DNA of 34,870 nt, from IMG/VR virus record IMGVR_UViG_3300021962_000337, positions 1 to 34,870 of that record; one strand, written 5' to 3'. Origin of the DNA: a virus. The notes below the pieces were generated by a model. The model made no database searches. It saw only the letters and a list, made by a program, of their open reading frames with translations, and was not told the origin of the DNA. Positions 25,094 through 34,100 of the stretch are shown in pieces (within the stretch, counting starts at the first letter, position 1; each line of letters begins with the position of its first letter). The position numbers and the translations under genes were made by a program.

Positions 25094-25855
25094 ATGAACG
25101 AAAAGCAATATGATTTTCCAACCGAAGTGTTGGATTTACCATCGGAAGGTAAAGTATATCCAAACGATAACCCATTATCATCTGGAAGAATTACAATAAA
25201 ATTAATGACAGCAAAAGAAGAAGATATTCTTTCTTCTACAAACCTTATCAAAAAAGGTGTTGTATTGGATAAGTTATTTGAATCTATTATAGTAGATAAA
25301 GTTAATCCAAATGATATTATAATTGGTGATAAGAACGCAATCCTTTTAGCAACAAGAGTATTGGGTTATGGACCTGATTACGATTTTAATTTTTATTCAA
25401 CCAAATTAGGAGAAACTATTCAAATAAAATCAGATTTAACACAAGTTAAAACTAAAGAGATTGATATGTCACTTTTTGATAATAAAAATGAATTAGAATA
25501 TGTAACACCTTATGGAAAAAACAAAATTTCATTTAAGTTATTGACACATGGTGATGAAAGAGAAATTGATAGAGAAATTGAAGCTCTTAAGAAATTAAAT
25601 AAAGATTTATCATCAGATATTACAACTCGTTTAAGATATATGATTAAATCAGTAGATGGTAACTCTGAAGTGGGTTATATTACTAGATTTGCTAATAATA
25701 TGAGAGCTATGGATAGTAGAGCATTTAGAGATTATGTTAAGAGTATTTCACCGGATATGGATATGAAAGTACAATATACCCATGCAGATGGTGAGGTGGA
25801 GGAGGCGCCTATCTCTTTGGGAGTAAACTTTTTTTGGCCTACCACCGAATCATAG
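25094..25855 (+). CDS. T4 gp26-like baseplate/tail assembly protein
   Basis: A 253-residue protein resembling the T4_baseplate family (T4 gp26 and relatives). Typical parts are the N-terminal DFPTEVLDLPSEGKVYPNDNPLSSGRITIKLMTAKEEDIL, a central TPYGKNKISFKLLTHGDEREIDREIEALKK, then TRLRYMIKSVDGN and FWPTTES at the end. In T4 gp26 is needed for baseplate hub assembly. In this position, before a tape-measure-like gene, such proteins are thought to act like the lambda G chaperone. The gene ends in a run of seven T (25829-25835) beyond which a second frame continues protein-like sequence, so a longer gp26-extension fusion may also be made. Confidence 0.82.
   Translation: MNEKQYDFPTEVLDLPSEGKVYPNDNPLSSGRITIKLMTAKEEDILSSTNLIKKGVVLDKLFESIIVDKVNPNDIIIGDKNAILLATRVLGYGPDYDFNFYSTKLGETIQIKSDLTQVKTKEIDMSLFDNKNELEYVTPYGKNKISFKLLTHGDEREIDREIEALKKLNKDLSSDITTRLRYMIKSVDGNSEVGYITRFANNMRAMDSRAFRDYVKSISPDMDMKVQYTHADGEVEEAPISLGVNFFWPTTES
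25829..25835 (+). other. Candidate programmed frameshift site (T7 run)
   Basis: The 0 frame reads AAC TTT TTT TGG CCT and stops at 25853. A +1 slip of the Phe tRNA on the T7 run (or a -2 slip) gives TTT then GGC CTA CCA and enters the frame ending at 26045. The decoded stretch (GLPPNHSIDLHTQIFDMVHY) runs smoothly into the downstream ORF and looks protein-coding. The site lies eight codons before the 0-frame stop. Frameshifting is inferred. Confidence 0.5.
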
Positions 25856-25883
25856 TATAGATTTACACACTCAAATTTTTGAT

Positions 25884-26045
25884 ATGGTACACTATGGTAA
25901 TGGGTTTACCGTTATGGAGTTGTACCAAATGCCAACCAGACTAAGAATGTTTTATTATAATAAATTAGCTGATGCAAAGAAAAAAGAAAATGATGAGGTA
26001 GAAAAAGGAAATAAAGCAGCATCAAAAGTTAGGGTTAGACGATAA
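25884..26045 (+). CDS. gp51/T-like tail chaperone extension, probably made by frameshift
   Basis: If initiated at the ATG at 25884 it would be 53 residues, including FTVMELYQMPTRLRMFYYNK followed by a Lys/Glu-rich tail. The same frame is open back to 25827 and encodes plausible protein (DLHTQIFDMVHYG) before that ATG, so the ATG is probably internal. In T4-like phages a small partner with a G-x-GF-x-x-x-x-Y-x-MP-x-x-LR-x-FY pattern follows the gp26-like gene; this resemblance is recalled, not computed. No good ribosome binding site precedes 25884. Together with the T7 run upstream this favours production as a C-terminal extension of the gp26-like protein, like lambda gpGT. The stop codon sits in the loop of the following terminator hairpin. 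Confidence 0.6.
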   Translation: MVHYGNGFTVMELYQMPTRLRMFYYNKLADAKKKENDEVEKGNKAASKVRVRR

Positions 26046-26058
26046 TCCTAACTTTTTT
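26024..26058 (+). terminator. Factor-independent terminator overlapping the end of the extension ORF
   Basis: AAAAGTTAGG (26024-26033) pairs perfectly with CCTAACTTTT (26047-26056), a 10-base-pair stem with a 13-base loop that contains the TAA stop (26043-26045). The T-run is part of the 3' arm. It ends the gp26 unit. Confidence 0.8.
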
Positions 26059-26076
26059 ATTTATAGGATATTTATA
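26058..26076 (+). promoter_or_regulatory. Doubled TATTTATA element before baseplate/tape-measure operon
   Basis: TATTTATA at 26058-26065 starts in the terminator T-run, with a second copy at 26069-26076. The second copy ends 20 bases before the ATG at 26097. It probably drives 26097-34608, where no further element of this kind is placed between genes. Confidence 0.55.
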
Positions 26077-26096
26077 GATGTTAAACTATATTAATT

Positions 26097-26333
26097 ATGA
26101 AAAAGTATAAAATATCAGAATCCAAATTAAATGAATTTTGGGGTTGGTTTGGTAAAAAGAAACCACAACTATTACAAAAAGTAATAGATAATGATCCTGT
26201 ATTGAAAAAAATTGATAAAGAAATGAAAGATTTGGTTGATAGCCAACTTCCAATTTTATTAAGATTAAAAAAACAACACCCTGACCTTTGGAAAATTGCA
26301 GTAGAAAAAGGATTAGTGGGCCCTAATATATAA
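26097..26333 (+). CDS. Small basic protein of unknown function
   Basis: A 78-residue Lys-rich protein (MKKYKISESKLNEFWGWFGKKKPQLLQKVIDNDPVLKKIDKEMKDLV). It is predicted mostly helical, without signal peptide or membrane segment. It is the first gene of the last operon and ends six bases before the tape-measure-like gene. Not recognised. Its location between a tail chaperone and the tape measure suggests an assembly helper or a capped tail-tip component, but this is only context. Confidence 0.65.
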   Translation: MKKYKISESKLNEFWGWFGKKKPQLLQKVIDNDPVLKKIDKEMKDLVDSQLPILLRLKKQHPDLWKIAVEKGLVGPNI

Positions 26334-26339
26334 TTCTAA

Positions 26340-28736
26340 ATGGCTGAAGATAACGAAAAACAATTAGATGCTCTTAATAAAATAGAAGATGCTCAAAAAC
26401 GTATTGATGAGCTTTTGAAAAGACAAGCCGTGTCTAATGAAAAAAATGCAAAAAAACTTCAAAAACAAATTGATAGTGAACGTGAACTGATTAAATTAAA
26501 AAAAGAAGAGCTTACTGAAATCGAAAAGGTAACAAAAGAATTAGAGTATCAAAAGAATAAACAAGAAGAAATAGTTGATACTTTAAGTATTTTTGATAAG
26601 TTAGAAAAAGATATACAACATGGATTAAAAGGTAATAATAAAGAAATAACCGCATTTTCAAGTATAAGCTTTCAAATAGCAGCAAATAAAAAAAAGCAAT
26701 TAACCGCAACAGAAGAAGAAAGAGTAGCTTTGCAAAAAATAATTGACGAACAAGAAGCTTCTGCAAATAGCCTTGTTAAAATGGTAAATCATCACCATAA
26801 AAAAAATGAAGCGATTTCTATTGAAGAATCTGTAAGAAAAAGAATGAAAGGTGCTAGTGAGGATGAGATACAAAGTATGATTATTCTCGAAAAGTATCAG
26901 GAAAAAGCAATTAAAAAGCATGAAAGAATACATGAATTACAACATGCAATTGCACATGAAGCCCACCATCTACCGGAAGGTTTAAGAAATTCAGTAACTG
27001 GTGCTATCAATTTAGGCAAATCAGTTATGAAAGCTGGAATGGCGTTTGGGCCATTATTATTGTTGGTAGCTGCGTTAGGAGCAGGTTTGCATGCATTTAT
27101 GGAATTGGATGCAGCAGCAGAAGATTATAGAAAAACTACGGGCTTTACAGCCAATCAGACCAAACAAATAGATGCCGATGTGCATCATATTGTACTTGGA
27201 TATAAGAAATTTGGTGTTGGTGCTAAAGAGGCCTATGATGTTATTAATGAATTAGCAAATGCACAAAGTGATATGTTTCACTTTAGTGAAGATACTGTTG
27301 GTGCACTTTCTCTACTAAACACAAGAATGGGTATTGCGGCAGGAGATAGCGCAAAAGTAACATCCATGTTTGAACAAATTGGAGGACTTAGTGAAGAAAC
27401 CGCAGCTAATGCAACTATAACAGCAGCATCACTTGCATCTAAAGCAGGTATATCGGCCAAAGAATTATTTCAGGATATGGCACAAAGTTCAGGTGTACTA
27501 GCCAGTCACATGAAGGGAAATGTTCAGATGTTTGTTGCGCAAGCAGCTAAAGCTAAAATGTTGGGAACTACATTAAAAGAAATGGCCGGTACTGCTCAAA
27601 AGCTTTTAGATTTTGAAACTAGTATTGAGGAAGAATTAACAGCAGCAACATTTGTTGGTGGTCAATTCAATTTAGGTAGAGCTAGAGCATTAGCATACGA
27701 AGGAAAAATAGCAGATGCAAACGATGAAATATTAAATCAGGTTCAAAGAACTGGAGACTTCCGAAAGCAAGATTACTACACACAACAACAATTAGCAAAA
27801 GCAGCAGGAAAATCCGTTGAAGATATTGTAAGAGAATTAGGAGTTAGAGATAAATTAGGTAAATTAAGTGGTGACCAATTAGATAACGCAAATAAATTAG
27901 TAGAAAGTGGTGTAGATATAAGTAAGTTAAGTGATGAGGACCTCAAAAAGAAAGCAGAGGCTTTAGCAAAAGAAGAAAAAATAGCAGGAGTAATGACGGA
28001 TATTCAAAATAGAATTGCTGGTATTGTTGAATCCGTTGGTGGTAACTTAACTCCTGTATTTGATGTATTAGGTGGTCTTTTGATTGGATTATTAACTGTA
28101 GTTGGGGAGATTGGTAAAGGATTTAAATTTATGCAAGAAAACGCAGCAGCTATGGTAATTGGTATTGGTGCAGTACTTGTAGCAATGGGATTTTTAATCG
28201 CAGCAAAAATTAAAGCCCTTATGCTATCAAAACAACAGGCGGCAGCAACTCAACAAGAAGCTATGGCTGAAGGACAAAAAGCTGGTTTTAGTATTTGGGG
28301 GTCTTTGGCAAAAATTCCATTTGGAGTAGGATTGGCTCTTGCAGCTGGATTGGTGGGTTTAATGTTTGCTGGTATTAGTTCATTGTTTAAAAAAGGAAAT
28401 GACGTATTTTCACCTGGAAGTAATTCATCGGGATATGGTAACAGAACCCTAATGGGACCTGAAGGTGCAATACAACTTAATAATAAAGATTCTGTTATAG
28501 CAGGAACTGACTTATTTTCAAAAACAACACAATCACAATCATCACCTGCACAAACGGTATCACCTGTAGCCTCAGCAAACAACAATATGATAAGTGCACT
28601 AATAAACGAATTTAGAGGTGTTAGAGCGGATATGGCAAGTGGTAAGATAGGAGTTTATATGGATAATAATAAAGTTACTGCAAATGTGACTAGAACTTTA
28701 GATACTAGTACTAGAAATAATTTCGCATTAACATAA
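26340..28736 (+). CDS. Tape-measure-like protein
   Basis: A 798-residue protein with the organisation of phage tape measures. Residues 1-210 are strongly coiled coil (Lys/Glu-rich heptads). A hydrophobic segment lies at about 235-255 (FGPLLLLVAALGAGLHAFME). A long Ala-rich helical body follows (about 260-560). Further hydrophobic segments are at about 573-595, 603-625 and 661-685. The C-terminus ends ALINEFRGVRADMASGKIGVYMDNNKV, a common closing pattern. Tape measures set tail length and often insert into the host membrane during DNA delivery. By the usual rule of about 0.15 nm per residue the tail would be near 120 nm; this is an inference. It sits downstream of the gp26-like chaperone genes, as expected. 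Confidence 0.82.
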   Translation: MAEDNEKQLDALNKIEDAQKRIDELLKRQAVSNEKNAKKLQKQIDSERELIKLKKEELTEIEKVTKELEYQKNKQEEIVDTLSIFDKLEKDIQHGLKGNNKEITAFSSISFQIAANKKKQLTATEEERVALQKIIDEQEASANSLVKMVNHHHKKNEAISIEESVRKRMKGASEDEIQSMIILEKYQEKAIKKHERIHELQHAIAHEAHHLPEGLRNSVTGAINLGKSVMKAGMAFGPLLLLVAALGAGLHAFMELDAAAEDYRKTTGFTANQTKQIDADVHHIVLGYKKFGVGAKEAYDVINELANAQSDMFHFSEDTVGALSLLNTRMGIAAGDSAKVTSMFEQIGGLSEETAANATITAASLASKAGISAKELFQDMAQSSGVLASHMKGNVQMFVAQAAKAKMLGTTLKEMAGTAQKLLDFETSIEEELTAATFVGGQFNLGRARALAYEGKIADANDEILNQVQRTGDFRKQDYYTQQQLAKAAGKSVEDIVRELGVRDKLGKLSGDQLDNANKLVESGVDISKLSDEDLKKKAEALAKEEKIAGVMTDIQNRIAGIVESVGGNLTPVFDVLGGLLIGLLTVVGEIGKGFKFMQENAAAMVIGIGAVLVAMGFLIAAKIKALMLSKQQAAATQQEAMAEGQKAGFSIWGSLAKIPFGVGLALAAGLVGLMFAGISSLFKKGNDVFSPGSNSSGYGNRTLMGPEGAIQLNNKDSVIAGTDLFSKTTQSQSSPAQTVSPVASANNNMISALINEFRGVRADMASGKIGVYMDNNKVTANVTRTLDTSTRNNFALT

Positions 28737-28747
28737 AAGATAATTAA

Positions 28748-30880
28748 ATGCCAACTTTAGAAGAATTATTTAGAAACAAAAAATACGATAGGCTTGAGGG
28801 TAAAACACCACAAGAGGCATTTGCTGTAAGAAATAGTAAAGATATTCAGATATCAACAATAAGTCCTTTACTTAATGCTTCATCTGTTAAACTTATAAAT
28901 AAAATAAGATTAGGTGGAAATGCTGAAAGATTTACAGAAACTAGAGTTGAAAGTGAATTGATTGGATTACTTCCATTTGCTAATTTTTCTTCAGCAGTGT
29001 TATATGGTACTGATATTTTAAGAATCTCATCTCAAAATACATCATTAGGAGAAGCTATGAAAGCTGGTACTGGTGGTAGGGGATTGGTAGCAACTGCTGC
29101 TAGAGTAGTAGGTGATACTGTTGGGGAAGCCGTACAATTTGGTGGTTCCCGATTATTAAAAGTACCATCAACATTTAACGCAAAGAGTGCAATAACAAAA
29201 GCTGGGGCAGCTATAAAAAATACATTAGGTTCTTTATTTCCGGATGTATTAATCCCATCTAAAATAGTTGCAAGTCCAGCATTTACAGCTAAAGTTCCTG
29301 GCTTCAATGAAGAATATCGAGTTCATGAAACATTAGCAAATTTAAAAGCATTTTCATCTGGAACTAAATTAGCATCATTTTTAGCAAAAAACGCAACTGG
29401 TACACCTGACCAAATTAAACAAGCTGTTATTGGGCAAGGATTAAACATAGCACAACAACAGGCAAAAAAATTTGTATCAAATCAATTAGTAAAGATTTTA
29501 TCAAAGGGTGGTGATAAAGCACAACAAATGGCTAAAGAATTACAACAAAGTCAAGTTGTTTTTCTTAGATACTCATCTTTAAAAAAATATTCCGATGTTG
29601 TAAAAAATGAAAGACAATTTGGAAAACCTCCATTAAATTTCGCTAATCAGGAATATACAAAAACTGATACTAGTATCGATGATAGACTTGACCTTTCAAC
29701 TAAATACGCAATAGAATTTAGTGGTGAAACAGATGAAAATAAAAGAGGAAAAGCTAGATTTTTAAAAGAAAAAAACCAAGCGGAATCAAATTACATTGAT
29801 GGTGAAACTAATGGTGTTTGGAAATATTCAAAAGTCCCACGTAAAACCGATAGAACAACACTTGGAATAGGTACGTTTGGCGATAATAAAAATAGAGCAT
29901 ATCCCTACAATGGGGAAACATCAGATGTAAATAGTGAAAATGATTTTGTACCACTAAAATTCACTTCAGTAGCTACAGGAACATCTGTAATATTTAGAGG
30001 TACTATTACTGGATTGAGTGAACAATTTTCACCATCTTGGGATAGTAGTAGATTTATTGGAGCTCCATTTAATTTTTATACATATCAAAGTATTGAGAGA
30101 ACTGTACAATTTTCATTTAAAGTATTTTCTCTAACTGGATTAGAACATAAAGCATGTTGGTCTAAGTTAGGTTATCTATCTTCATTATGCTATCCTCAAA
30201 GTTATATGTCTGCCACTGGTGCTGTAAGTGCTCCATTTTTGAAATTTACATTGGGTGATATGTATAGAAATAAGGAATGCTTTATTGAAAACATGTCTTA
30301 TAATATAGATGATAACTATCCTTGGGAAGTAGGACTAAATGGTAAAGACCTACAAAATTATAGATTACCAACAATTGTTGAAGTTACAATTACATTGAAA
30401 TTCGTTGAAGCAAAATCAAATACATATAATCAAAAAGTTGATTCCGATGGTAAATTAGATAATACTGAACTTGGAAGTAAGATGTATGGATTTAAAGAAA
30501 CTTACAATAGTGTTGAAAGTAAGCAAAATGATAAACAATTCACATCAACAAATAAAGCCGATGTAGCAGCTGACCCATTAAAACCCGAATCTGAAAAAAA
30601 TCAGCAAGAACAGGGAGACCCATATCCGCAAGATTCAACAGAGGAAGCATTATTTATTCAGAAACAATTTAAACTTAGTAAAACAAATATGGCTCATACC
30701 GCATTAGGACAAACCAAAGCAAGACCAATTTATCAACAAAAGAAAACTCGTAAATTATATTTTGGTGATGGTACTCCATATACTGGATTCCCTGCAAGTA
30801 TTGGACCGGATTTAAGTTTTGTTACCAAACAGGATGTTGTGGCTAATCCATTTACTCCTAATATAGATAATATAGCATAA
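28748..30880 (+). CDS. Baseplate/tail-tube initiator-like protein (gp48/gp54-type)
   Basis: A 710-residue protein. The N-terminal half is variable and helical (residues about 100-280, Ala/Lys-rich). The C-terminal half has a tube-like beta region, residues about 400-560: NDFVPLKFTSVATGTSVIFRGTITGLSEQFSPSWDSSRFIG, then YQSIERTVQFSFKVFSLTGLE, KLGYLSSLCYP and IDDNYPWEVGLNG, ending in RLPTIVEVTITLKFVE. This arrangement is seen in baseplate proteins that start the tail tube in T4-like and related phages (gp48/gp54 role), although I identify it by pattern rather than alignment. It begins 11 bases after the tape measure and ends one base before the next ATG. The last 150 residues are charged and probably flexible. 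Confidence 0.68.
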   Translation: MPTLEELFRNKKYDRLEGKTPQEAFAVRNSKDIQISTISPLLNASSVKLINKIRLGGNAERFTETRVESELIGLLPFANFSSAVLYGTDILRISSQNTSLGEAMKAGTGGRGLVATAARVVGDTVGEAVQFGGSRLLKVPSTFNAKSAITKAGAAIKNTLGSLFPDVLIPSKIVASPAFTAKVPGFNEEYRVHETLANLKAFSSGTKLASFLAKNATGTPDQIKQAVIGQGLNIAQQQAKKFVSNQLVKILSKGGDKAQQMAKELQQSQVVFLRYSSLKKYSDVVKNERQFGKPPLNFANQEYTKTDTSIDDRLDLSTKYAIEFSGETDENKRGKARFLKEKNQAESNYIDGETNGVWKYSKVPRKTDRTTLGIGTFGDNKNRAYPYNGETSDVNSENDFVPLKFTSVATGTSVIFRGTITGLSEQFSPSWDSSRFIGAPFNFYTYQSIERTVQFSFKVFSLTGLEHKACWSKLGYLSSLCYPQSYMSATGAVSAPFLKFTLGDMYRNKECFIENMSYNIDDNYPWEVGLNGKDLQNYRLPTIVEVTITLKFVEAKSNTYNQKVDSDGKLDNTELGSKMYGFKETYNSVESKQNDKQFTSTNKADVAADPLKPESEKNQQEQGDPYPQDSTEEALFIQKQFKLSKTNMAHTALGQTKARPIYQQKKTRKLYFGDGTPYTGFPASIGPDLSFVTKQDVVANPFTPNIDNIA

Positions 30881-30881
30881 T

Positions 30882-31175
30882 ATGAGAAGTAGATACGAAA
30901 CAAATGATACTAAAAAAACTAATGATGGTAGAATTGTATATAAAACTAAAAGATATCCAAATATACCATTAAGAGAAACTGATGTATATGTTGCTACTGA
31001 AACTGGTGATAGATTGGATACACTAGCTAATTATTTTTATGGACATGCATCTTTATGGTGGATTATAGCAGCTGCAAATAATATACATAATGCAAAATTT
31101 TCTTTTCCAGATGGTACTATACTTAGAATACCAGTACAATATATAGAAATTGTAAATAACCAAACTAATATATAA
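30882..31175 (+). CDS. gp53/LysM-like baseplate protein
   Basis: A 97-residue protein. The core ATETGDRLDTLANYFYGHASLWWIIAAANNIHNAKFSFPDGTILRIP (residues about 44-88) is a LysM-like fold characteristic of small phage baseplate proteins such as T4 gp53 and the gpX group: G-D-R-L-D, then FYG, LWWIIA, N, and a final LRIP. In T4, gp53 locks neighbouring wedges together at the baseplate hub. The start lies one base after the previous stop, and the hub gene follows after three bases, so translation is likely coupled. The catalytic role of LysM in cell-wall binding is not implied here. Confidence 0.8.
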   Translation: MRSRYETNDTKKTNDGRIVYKTKRYPNIPLRETDVYVATETGDRLDTLANYFYGHASLWWIIAAANNIHNAKFSFPDGTILRIPVQYIEIVNNQTNI

Positions 31176-31178
31176 TAG

Positions 31179-34100
31179 ATGTGGCCTCAACTTACTAATA
31201 TAAATCCTAAAATAGTAGAAAGAATAAAGCAAACGGATTCAATTGAAACATCAAAATTAAATTGTTTTGTTAGAATAATATCTGGTGCTGGTAATGGTTT
31301 AGTAATGTCATCAAATCCTGATTGGAAATTGTTTACTGCAGCTGGAGCAGCGCAAGCATCATTTTATGGAGATTCAACCCATAGTGGTGCGATTGGTATG
31401 AGTTGGGATGGTAAACCTGTATATGCAATAGACCCAACGGTATTAGATACTCCGTATAAACCATCACCAATAGTAACAGCTATAAATGTAAAAGAAGGTA
31501 AAGACCAAATATCAAGACATTGTGATTTAAAATTAACAGCATTTACTTTAGCACAAGTTGAAACATTACAAGCTTATTTAATGGAGCCTGGTTATTCACT
31601 TTTAATAGAATATGGATGGAATACCGATAATGGTGTAAGTGGATTGATACCATTAGACCCATCTACTATTGTTTCTGATACCGGTAAATATAATTTGGAC
31701 CAGGATACATTACATAATAAACGAATTCAATCTAAAGGTGAGTATGATTCATTTTTTGGATTTATTGTTGGTGGTAGTGTTAGTTCAAATGGAGATGTAT
31801 TTGATATGTCTATAAAGTTAAGAGGAGCCCCTGGCTTACCAACATATTTACAATCACAACATAGTATAGAACCAATTGTAAATGGAAAAGTTTCTAATAA
31901 GGCAGCAGCACCACCATTTGGTGTATCTGAATTAAATTTGGAAGCAGCTGACCAAAGAGCGGAAAGACGTTTTAAAAAAATGTATAATGAATTACCAAAG
32001 ATAAGACAAACTTCTTTTGTAAAAAATATGTTATTTAAAACAAAAGATAACATTTGGACTAGTGCAGATTTTATAAATTTCGATCCTGTTGTTGATAACC
32101 AAATATCAAACTGGAGAGATGGTAGAAAAGTAGATGGTACTGAAATAAAAAAAGAGGAAATTCAACAACCAAAAACACAAAATTCAGGTCAGCAAAATAA
32201 TGATATAAAAAATAATCCACAAGTACAATGGGAACGATTAAATAAAATAGCAACAGATTATGCCGCTAAACCATTTCCAATTACAACTGATAGATTATTA
32301 AAAGAGGGATATACTCAAGCTGAAATAGATGAAGCAATTAAAACAAGAACTTCATTAGAATATTTAAAAGATGACAAGGGTAACGATAGAACTGCATCCG
32401 GTAAATATGTTACACTTAAGCCATTTCCACCACAACCACAACCACCAACACCACCAGCTGCAGCGGGAACTTCCGGAACATCTGGGGCAGCAGGAACAGC
32501 AGGAGCTGGTGGAGGACAGAGTGTTTCTAATTTTACAATAGATGCAACTGAAATCATGTTGGATGGTGGATTACCATTACCTAAAGAAAAGTTATTTTCA
32601 AAAAATAGATATGTTAGATTCGGTAAAATAGTATCATTATTAAACGAAAACTCTGGAATAGAATCAATTGAGTTAGCTGGTAGAAATGTGAATGTAATAA
32701 TTGATATTACAGATGTACATATTGGTGCATTTAAAGGTATATATTCAATTAAACCTGAAGCATTAATAATACCTGGACTTATTCCTGATTTTAGCAAATT
32801 CTTTATGGAGCAAAATTTAACGGATTTAAATGAAGATACTACACCTCTTATAAATAATTCAATATATTCTATTTCATTCGCACAACCCGAAGCATTAACC
32901 GGTAAGCATAACGAAGAACCATACTATTGGGGTAAGTTAGAAAATTTGTATTTAAATTTTGAATTACTTAAAAAAGAATTATCAGATGCAAATAAAACAA
33001 TGCGTGACGTTTTACAATCATTGTTAAATGAAATGAGTGCAGCTGTTGATTCGTTTTGGAATTTTCAAATAGTTGAGAAAAAAGCAAAAGTAGATGGTAA
33101 AGATACAACTGTATATACCGTAATTGATGAAAATTGGGTTGGTAAAAATACATCCACTCCTGTTCAATTTGTACATAGTGGTGAAAAATCTAAATTTTTA
33201 CAAGCTGATTTAAGTATCGATATACCGGGTTCTATGACAAGCCAAATAATATCAAAAAGATTATCGCTATCAACAAACCCATCACAGCCAAACATAGAAG
33301 TAAGTGCACCTAACTATCCATCTATATTCAATGGTAAGCCCGATAGATTTATGACAGGTTATGTAAAACCCGCCGGCGCTGCTGGAAATACCGGAGGAGC
33401 TGGTACATCTGGTACATCTGGTACATCTGGAGCTGAACAAACTGTAGTTGAACAAAGATTAAATAAATTTCAAGCATCTACATTAACTTCTGAACAACAA
33501 GAACAAAGGCAGAAATTAATAGATAGAGATAAGGCAAATGCCGAATTAATAAAAAAAGGAGAAGGTAGTCCTAATACAACAGAAGCAGCAGCTTTAAAAC
33601 TAAATAATGAAAAAATTAATGCTCTTAGACTTAATAATGTAGCTCAAATAGCTTCATTTGGACTGGCCGCTGGTACGATTGAAGAAAATAATAGACAAAT
33701 CGATAAAATAAAAGCCCAATCAGCTGAAATAGAGAGGCGAATAAATGTTAGAAAAGAAGCTATTGATAAAGAATCAAAAGCAATCGAAGAAGAAATTAAA
33801 TCGTATGAAGACCAGGCCAAACAGCAAGTAGTGGCTAATATATCATCTAATTTGGAAAAAATTGATGTAGTTCCAAATCCTGAAGAAAATCTACTTACTG
33901 AAGATGTATTTGCAAACTTTTTAAATTCAATGGATGTATTTAAAGCAAAATTTAAAGTGTATTGTTGTACGGATAAAAAGTTTTTGAATGTACTTAAACA
34001 AAACGCAATGAGTAGAAGACTTAGTGGTGGTGGTAGATTATCACATCCATTACCTATCAAATATTCGTTTACAATTATCGGAAAGAGTGGTATAAGGAGA

